Both the position numbers and the translations under genes were made by a program. From IMG/VR virus record IMGVR_UViG_3300031576_000066, positions 1-50,369 of that record: a stretch of 50,369 nucleotides of DNA. One strand, 5' to 3'. The DNA comes from a virus. Shown one piece after another: positions 46,953-50,369 of the stretch. Under the pieces are notes generated by a model, which was given only the letters and a program-made list of their open reading frames with translations, was not told the origin of the DNA and did no database searches. Position 1 is the first letter of the stretch, and each line of letters opens with the position of its first letter.

Positions 46953-47885
46953 TCATTCAACGGGTACGATTTTGCCGTCCTGCACGGTGTACGGTTTGTT
47001 AGGCTCGATTCCGTTTTCTCCCACGATAGCAGTCAATAACACGCGCTTGTTGGCGTCGATATAGCTCCAGATCAAGCTAGCGCGGTCGCCGCCGGTGAGC
47101 ATTGCGCGGTGGCCGCCGGTGAGCGTTGCGCCGTCGCCGCCCGTGAGCATTGCGCGGTGGCCGCCGGTGAGCGTTGCGCGGTGGCCGCCGGTGAGCGTTG
47201 AGTCGTCGCCGCCGGTGAGCGTTGCGCCGTCGCCGCCGGTGAGCGTTGAGTCGTCGCCGCCCGTGAGCATTGCGCGGTGGCCGCCGGTGAGCATTGCGCG
47301 GTCGCCGCCGGTGAGCGTTGCGCGGTTGCCGCCCGTGAGCATTGCGCGGTGGCCGCCGGTGAGCGTTGCGCGGTGGCCGCCGGTGAGCGTTGCGCGGTCG
47401 CCGCCGGTGAGCGTTGCGCGGTAGCCGCCCGTGAGGATCAGGCCATGTATCGCTGTACCAGGTGGAGCGTGCTTGTAAATCAGTTGGGTGGCTTCAGCGC
47501 GTGATCCGCTCGCGGCCACGAAACAGCGCATCGCTTTGCTCTTACCCGTTCTTATATCGACCGTCTCATCCTCGAAAGAGATCACGGCCTGCCATAGAGA
47601 GTCAGCATTCCAAATCAACAGATCGGCATCTCCCGCGCCATTTTTGAGAAAGTGCAAACCGCCACCACATTCAGGGCGTAGGTTCCAGTCGGGAGCCTCC
47701 GCCCATCCACTGTCGGGCCACTGGTACCCACCGTGAGATGTACCATCCATCTTGGATGTGCGCAGACCCCATACAATCGGTCGCTCGCCTTTCAACAAGA
47801 GAGCCAGCTCGTCAGACTGACTCAAGGCTTGCGCCGGTGGGGTTGCAGTGGGTGTCGCCTTCTTAGGTTTCATTTTGGTAGTCAT
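46953..47885 (-). CDS. Octapeptide-repeat protein (15 copies of LTGGxRAx)
   Basis: 310 residues. An N-terminal domain (residues 25-150; VWGLRTSKMDGTSHGGYQWP, GLHFLKNGAGDADLLIWNAD, SRAEATQLIYKHAP) precedes 15 exact-length units LTGG[DHNY][RDG][AS][TM] at residues 151-270, then a short end (VLLTAIVGENGIEPN). Eight-residue periodic Gly/Thr repeats with a regular hydrophobic position suggest a beta-solenoid. Phage proteins of similar plan are known, but their function is not clear to me. The shared promoter element lies upstream. Confidence 0.72.
   Translation of the reverse strand: MTTKMKPKKATPTATPPAQALSQSDELALLLKGERPIVWGLRTSKMDGTSHGGYQWPDSGWAEAPDWNLRPECGGGLHFLKNGAGDADLLIWNADSLWQAVISFEDETVDIRTGKSKAMRCFVAASGSRAEATQLIYKHAPPGTAIHGLILTGGYRATLTGGDRATLTGGHRATLTGGHRAMLTGGNRATLTGGDRAMLTGGHRAMLTGGDDSTLTGGDGATLTGGDDSTLTGGHRATLTGGHRAMLTGGDGATLTGGHRAMLTGGDRASLIWSYIDANKRVLLTAIVGENGIEPNKPYTVQDGKIVPVE
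47076..47435 (-). repeat. 24-bp tandem repeats, 15 copies
   Basis: The unit on the + strand is close to GCCGCCGGTGAGCGTTGCGC GGTG, one octapeptide each. Units are nearly identical, differing at a few codon positions that change Asp/His/Asn/Tyr and Arg/Asp/Gly. No spacers, so not a CRISPR array. Confidence 0.85.
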
Positions 47886-47921
47886 GGTGTGCTCCCGGTT
47901 GAGTAATCAGGCGTGCTTCCT

Positions 47922-47951
47922 GTATAAACAAAAAAGCCCGCCGAGTGTGGA
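47922..47951 (-). promoter_or_regulatory. Shared promoter-like element, copy B
   Basis: TCCACA (47951-47946), 18 bases, TTATAC (47927-47922) on the - strand, 37 bases before ATG 47885. Almost identical to copy A over more than 30 bases. Confidence 0.65.
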
Positions 47952-47962
47952 CACCAGCGGGC
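47931..47962 (-). terminator. Terminator hairpin overlapping promoter copy B
   Basis: GCCCGC pairs with GCGGGC around a loop holding GTGT-CC-ACAC, then TTTTTT. It would end the transcript of the sigma-like gene just upstream. Confidence 0.75.
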
Positions 47963-47973
47963 AGGCAGTTTTC

Positions 47974-48486
47974 TTAGGCGGCCAGCGCCAGGCGCATCCG
48001 GCGCACCGTCTTGCGGACTCCGTTCGGTGAGATGTGGAGCCGGTCGGCGATCTCGGTTTGCTTGTAGCCTTCCGCCAGCAGGTAGGCGACCTGGCGCTGA
48101 CGTGGAGTCAGTGTCGCGAGGGTGCGGTCAAGTTCGACCAGCCACTCCCGCCGCTCAACGATCTGCTCAGGGCTGGGGCCGGGCAGCGCAATCAACTCAT
48201 CGAAGATGGCGATCTCGTCGCCGTCATCGTCAGTGTAGACCGGCTCCTCGTACACACGCTGGCGCTCCAGCCCCTCACCCGCCACGATATTACGGCACTG
48301 CCAAGAGGCATAGCGCACTGAGTAGCCCGGCGTCTGACCGTCCAGCTTATGGCGATGGGTGAGCAAGCGCAGGGTGATCTGCTGGCTGATGTCGTCGGGG
48401 TCGTAGCCGGCGGCCTGGAACCGGGCGAGGCCTGCCAGCCGGGCGCGGAATGGTTCACTGTCGAGGAGTTGGGGGATGGTGGTCAT
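47974..48486 (-). CDS. Sigma-like factor (ECF-type region 2 remnant and region 4)
   Basis: 170 residues. The C-terminal 55 are a clean region 4 helix-turn-helix: LTPRQRQVAYLLAEGYKQTE, IADRLHISPNGVRKTVRRMR. The N-terminal part (LARFQAAGYDPDDISQQITL, YASWQCRNIVAG) is a reduced region 2. It could be a second phage sigma factor or a late-gene activator. AGGA precedes ATG 48486. The promoter copy B follows its stop. Confidence 0.75.
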   Translation of the reverse strand: MTTIPQLLDSEPFRARLAGLARFQAAGYDPDDISQQITLRLLTHRHKLDGQTPGYSVRYASWQCRNIVAGEGLERQRVYEEPVYTDDDGDEIAIFDELIALPGPSPEQIVERREWLVELDRTLATLTPRQRQVAYLLAEGYKQTEIADRLHISPNGVRKTVRRMRLALAA

Positions 48487-48520
48487 GGCATCCGTTCCTG
48501 AGTGGTTATCTTTTCGTCTA

Positions 48521-48539
48521 CGTCCTGTTTTACAGGACG
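48521..48539. repeat. Inverted repeat between two - strand genes
   Basis: CGTCCTGT and ACAGGACG are perfect inverted 8-mers with three T between, upstream of the sigma-like gene and at the end of the preceding one. Operator or mRNA hairpin. Confidence 0.45.
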
Positions 48540-48796
48540 CTGGGGGCAAAAAAAGAGTCGGCCTCGGCTCTCGCTCTGGCGACGGCATCGCGCATCTTCG
48601 CGCCCGAGATGGTGTTCAGGTAGCGGGCATAGCTGGGGTGTTTGCCGCTGTCTGCGTACTTGACAAACTGTTCGCAGGCGGTGAGCAGGTCAAGCCAGGG
48701 GATCGAGTCGCCGGGGGCTAGATCGACCTGCTCACCGTTGGGGTAAGGGTCAAAGCCCCGGACCTCTTCGAGGTGAGCGGCTTGCTGGCCGTTCAT
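48530..48796 (-). CDS. Hypothetical protein (88 aa)
   Basis: Residues include IPWLDLLTACEQFVKYADSG, then YARYLNTISGAKMRDAVARA; mainly helical. Its ATG overlaps the stop of a 19-codon leader gene. No family recognised. First sizeable gene after the sigma70 promoter. Confidence 0.55.
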   Translation of the reverse strand: MNGQQAAHLEEVRGFDPYPNGEQVDLAPGDSIPWLDLLTACEQFVKYADSGKHPSYARYLNTISGAKMRDAVARARAEADSFFAPSVL

Positions 48797-48852
48797 TTAG
48801 CACCACCCTGAGCCTGAAAGCGATGGGTGGGGATTTGAGCCTCAAGTAGCAT
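48793..48852 (-). CDS. Leader-type micro-ORF (19 aa)
   Basis: ATG follows AAAGGATAAAACACC; the product is MLLEAQIPTHRFQAQGGAK and its TGA overlaps the next ATG. It lies directly below a strong promoter. Either a real microprotein or a coupling device for the next gene. Confidence 0.35.
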   Translation of the reverse strand: MLLEAQIPTHRFQAQGGAK

Positions 48853-48877
48853 GGTGTTTTATCCTTTCCTATAATTC

Positions 48878-48906
48878 ACTATACCAGATAGTATAATGAT
48901 TGTCAA
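48878..48906 (-). promoter_or_regulatory. Sigma70-type promoter with operator
   Basis: - strand: TTGACA (48906-48901), 17 bases, TATAGT (48883-48878). An inverted repeat ACTAT-ctggt-ATAGT overlaps the -10, suggesting repressor control. The -35 overlaps the helicase stop. It would start the - strand accessory transcript. Confidence 0.85.
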
Positions 48907-50357
48907 GGGGATAAATCCGCGTGATAAACCCGCCCGTTCTGGTGCTCTTTGGCCCTGGCGCGATCCAGCGCCACCACGAGCGAGTCGGGCTTGCGGAAGG
49001 AGCGGAATCCCGGCACGCCGTTGGCAGACAGGAAAATGAAGTGGAACAACTGCGCGGCGTCGTCCTCCCGCATCTTGCCAAAGGCCAGAGTCCGTATGCG
49101 CGGGTCTGGCGTCTCGCCGTCGCTGGTGATGTGCTTGCTCAGGAACGCCACCTGATCGCCGTCATAGCTGACGGAGGCCGGCCCGCTGATGTGCTCCAAC
49201 TCCTTCTTCCCAGCCTGCATCCCCGACTTCGTGAGGCGCTGAATGAACACGCCCGCGAGTTCCAGGTCACGGCAGATGCGCGCCAACTCCGTGCTGATGT
49301 GGGCGATGCGCTCCGTGTCCTCGCCGCGGATGCGGTCTTTCAGCAGGTTCATGTAATCCACCACAAACCACTTGATGCCGTCGCGCATCTTACGCCGCAT
49401 GAGGTCGGCCCGCAGGGTGACGGTCGTCCAGTGGGTTTTGTCGCTCATCCAGACTGGCAGGCCAGAGATAAGGTTGGCAGAGTGAACGAAGCGCGACAGT
49501 TCTGCACCAGCTATCTTCCCCTGTCGAATGCGCTTGCTCAGAATGTCCGCGTGCGTAGCCACCAGGCGGCGGACGATGCTAACACCCCGCATCTCCATTT
49601 CGTAGATCACGCCTGGGTGCTTCTCGGCCGGCGTCGGCTCCGGGTCGAGTCGGTAGCCCGCCATCTGCAAAGCAAGTTGGCCGGTGAACAGACTCTTGCC
49701 TGCGCCCGGCTCACCAGAGATGATAAAACCCTCGGACAGTTGCAGCCCGCCGAGCGCCCTGTCGAGGTCTGCAAAGCCGGTGGGGATGCCGAAGACCTCG
49801 CGCGGGTCTTCCATGCGCGACTCGGTTTCGACCATGAGTTGATTGACGAAGGTGGAGATGGGCTGGGACTCATCCCTGGCGCGGGCAGTGTCCAGCAGCC
49901 GACGGGATAGCTCCAAGCGCATGGCGTCCAAGTCGGCCTCGGCATCATACGCGGTCTTGGCGATCTCGCCTGCCAAGTTGAGGATGCGCCTCCGCACCGC
50001 GTCTCGCTCCACGATGCGCCCATAGGCGGCGGCGTGCAGCGAGGTGGGCACGGCGTTGATCAACTGAGTCAGATAGGCTATCCCGCCCGCCTCGTCCAGT
50101 TGGTTGCGGCGCTCCATCTCCTTCGAGACAGTGATCACGTCAAGGGGGTTGCCCTCGCGGGCCAGGTGAGCGAACGCGCTCCACACCCACTGGTGTTTGA
50201 TGATGTAAAAGTCACCCGACTCCAGGAACGCCGCGACCTCCTCGAAAGACTCCTGGTCGATCAACACGCAACCTAAAACGGCCTTCTCGGCTTCCGGTGA
50301 GTAGAGCGCGGAACCGGCGGGGCCGAACTGGATTGACTCAGTATCGTGGTTTGTCAT
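48903..50357 (-). CDS. dnaB: Replicative DNA helicase, DnaB family
   Basis: 484 residues, normal length. The N-terminal domain (SPEAEKAVLGCVLIDQESFE, AYLTQLINAVPTSLHAAAYG) recruits primase; a linker leads to the RecA-like motor with Walker A GEPGAGKS near 213, VVDYMNLLKD near 328 (Walker B) and a helical end. It unwinds phage DNA at the fork. AGGA lies eight bases before the ATG, at the right edge of the window. No primase or polymerase is seen, so the phage likely uses the host's. Confidence 0.95.
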   Translation of the reverse strand: MTNHDTESIQFGPAGSALYSPEAEKAVLGCVLIDQESFEEVAAFLESGDFYIIKHQWVWSAFAHLAREGNPLDVITVSKEMERRNQLDEAGGIAYLTQLINAVPTSLHAAAYGRIVERDAVRRRILNLAGEIAKTAYDAEADLDAMRLELSRRLLDTARARDESQPISTFVNQLMVETESRMEDPREVFGIPTGFADLDRALGGLQLSEGFIISGEPGAGKSLFTGQLALQMAGYRLDPEPTPAEKHPGVIYEMEMRGVSIVRRLVATHADILSKRIRQGKIAGAELSRFVHSANLISGLPVWMSDKTHWTTVTLRADLMRRKMRDGIKWFVVDYMNLLKDRIRGEDTERIAHISTELARICRDLELAGVFIQRLTKSGMQAGKKELEHISGPASVSYDGDQVAFLSKHITSDGETPDPRIRTLAFGKMREDDAAQLFHFIFLSANGVPGFRSFRKPDSLVVALDRARAKEHQNGRVYHADLSP

Positions 50358-50369
50358 GGCAGGTGTCCT

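Noticed and set aside
47076-47435. Possible CRISPR array
   Set aside because: Units are 24 bp, head to tail, without spacers, and encode octapeptides in frame.
1-50369. Genome-wide reassignment of UGA
   Set aside because: Many genes end in TGA with the next gene starting at or beside it (4252, 5408, 12345, 18591, 21318), so UGA works as a stop in general.

Overview
The window reads as most of the genome of a temperate, long-tailed (siphovirus-like) bacteriophage of class Caudoviricetes. A terminase, portal, scaffold and capsid set is followed by head-tail connectors, a tail-tube protein, a frameshifted tail chaperone pair, a tape measure protein and distal tail proteins, with no tail sheath gene recognised. 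A tyrosine integrase and an XRE-type repressor on opposing strands indicate a lysogeny module. The host cannot be fixed from the sequence. GC-rich codon use and secreted proteins with Thr/Pro/Ser/Ala linkers and a carbohydrate-binding-like domain recall Chloroflexota, which is only an inference.

Layout. Positions 1-32.4 kb run on the + strand: packaging and head genes (0.5-10.3 kb), a four-gene glycan cassette (10.4-13.8 kb), fibre or host-contact proteins including a 20-copy repeat protein (14-18.9 kb), connectors and tail tube (19-22.1 kb), tail chaperones, an HNH endonuclease inserted antisense, tape measure and tail tip (22.2-30.1 kb), then coiled-coil and holin-like lysis candidates, a metallophosphoesterase and a small winged-helix gene. 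Positions 32.3-33.5 kb hold the lysogeny switch: a repressor on the - strand with its own sigma70-type promoter and operator, a 500-base non-coding stretch rich in inverted repeats, then the integrase on the + strand. From 34.5 kb to the right end nearly everything is on the - strand: a Cro-like regulator, an HNH gene, DNA methyltransferases, many small proteins, a PD-(D/E)xK nuclease, a ParB-like protein, two sigma-like factors, an ASCH protein, an octapeptide-repeat protein and a DnaB helicase. One + strand secreted-protein gene sits alone in this block.

Four observations stand out. (1) Two neighbouring + strand genes, the winged-helix gene and the integrase, are each interrupted by one in-frame UGA whose reading frame clearly continues, and in both a perfect inverted repeat starts at the first base after the UGA. 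Elsewhere UGA is an ordinary stop. (2) Three - strand transcription units share one upstream element, TCCACA-N18-TTATAC, always about 30 bases before a start codon; two copies are merged with a terminator hairpin. Together with the two sigma-like genes this suggests a phage-specific promoter class. (3) A DNA methyltransferase carries its SPP[FY] catalytic motif four times at near-regular spacing. (4) Two tRNA-like elements have good acceptor and T arms but no recognisable anticodon arm. Several accessory genes look damaged: a truncated cytosine methyltransferase and a -1 frameshifted small gene. I recognised no endolysin, DNA polymerase or primase.
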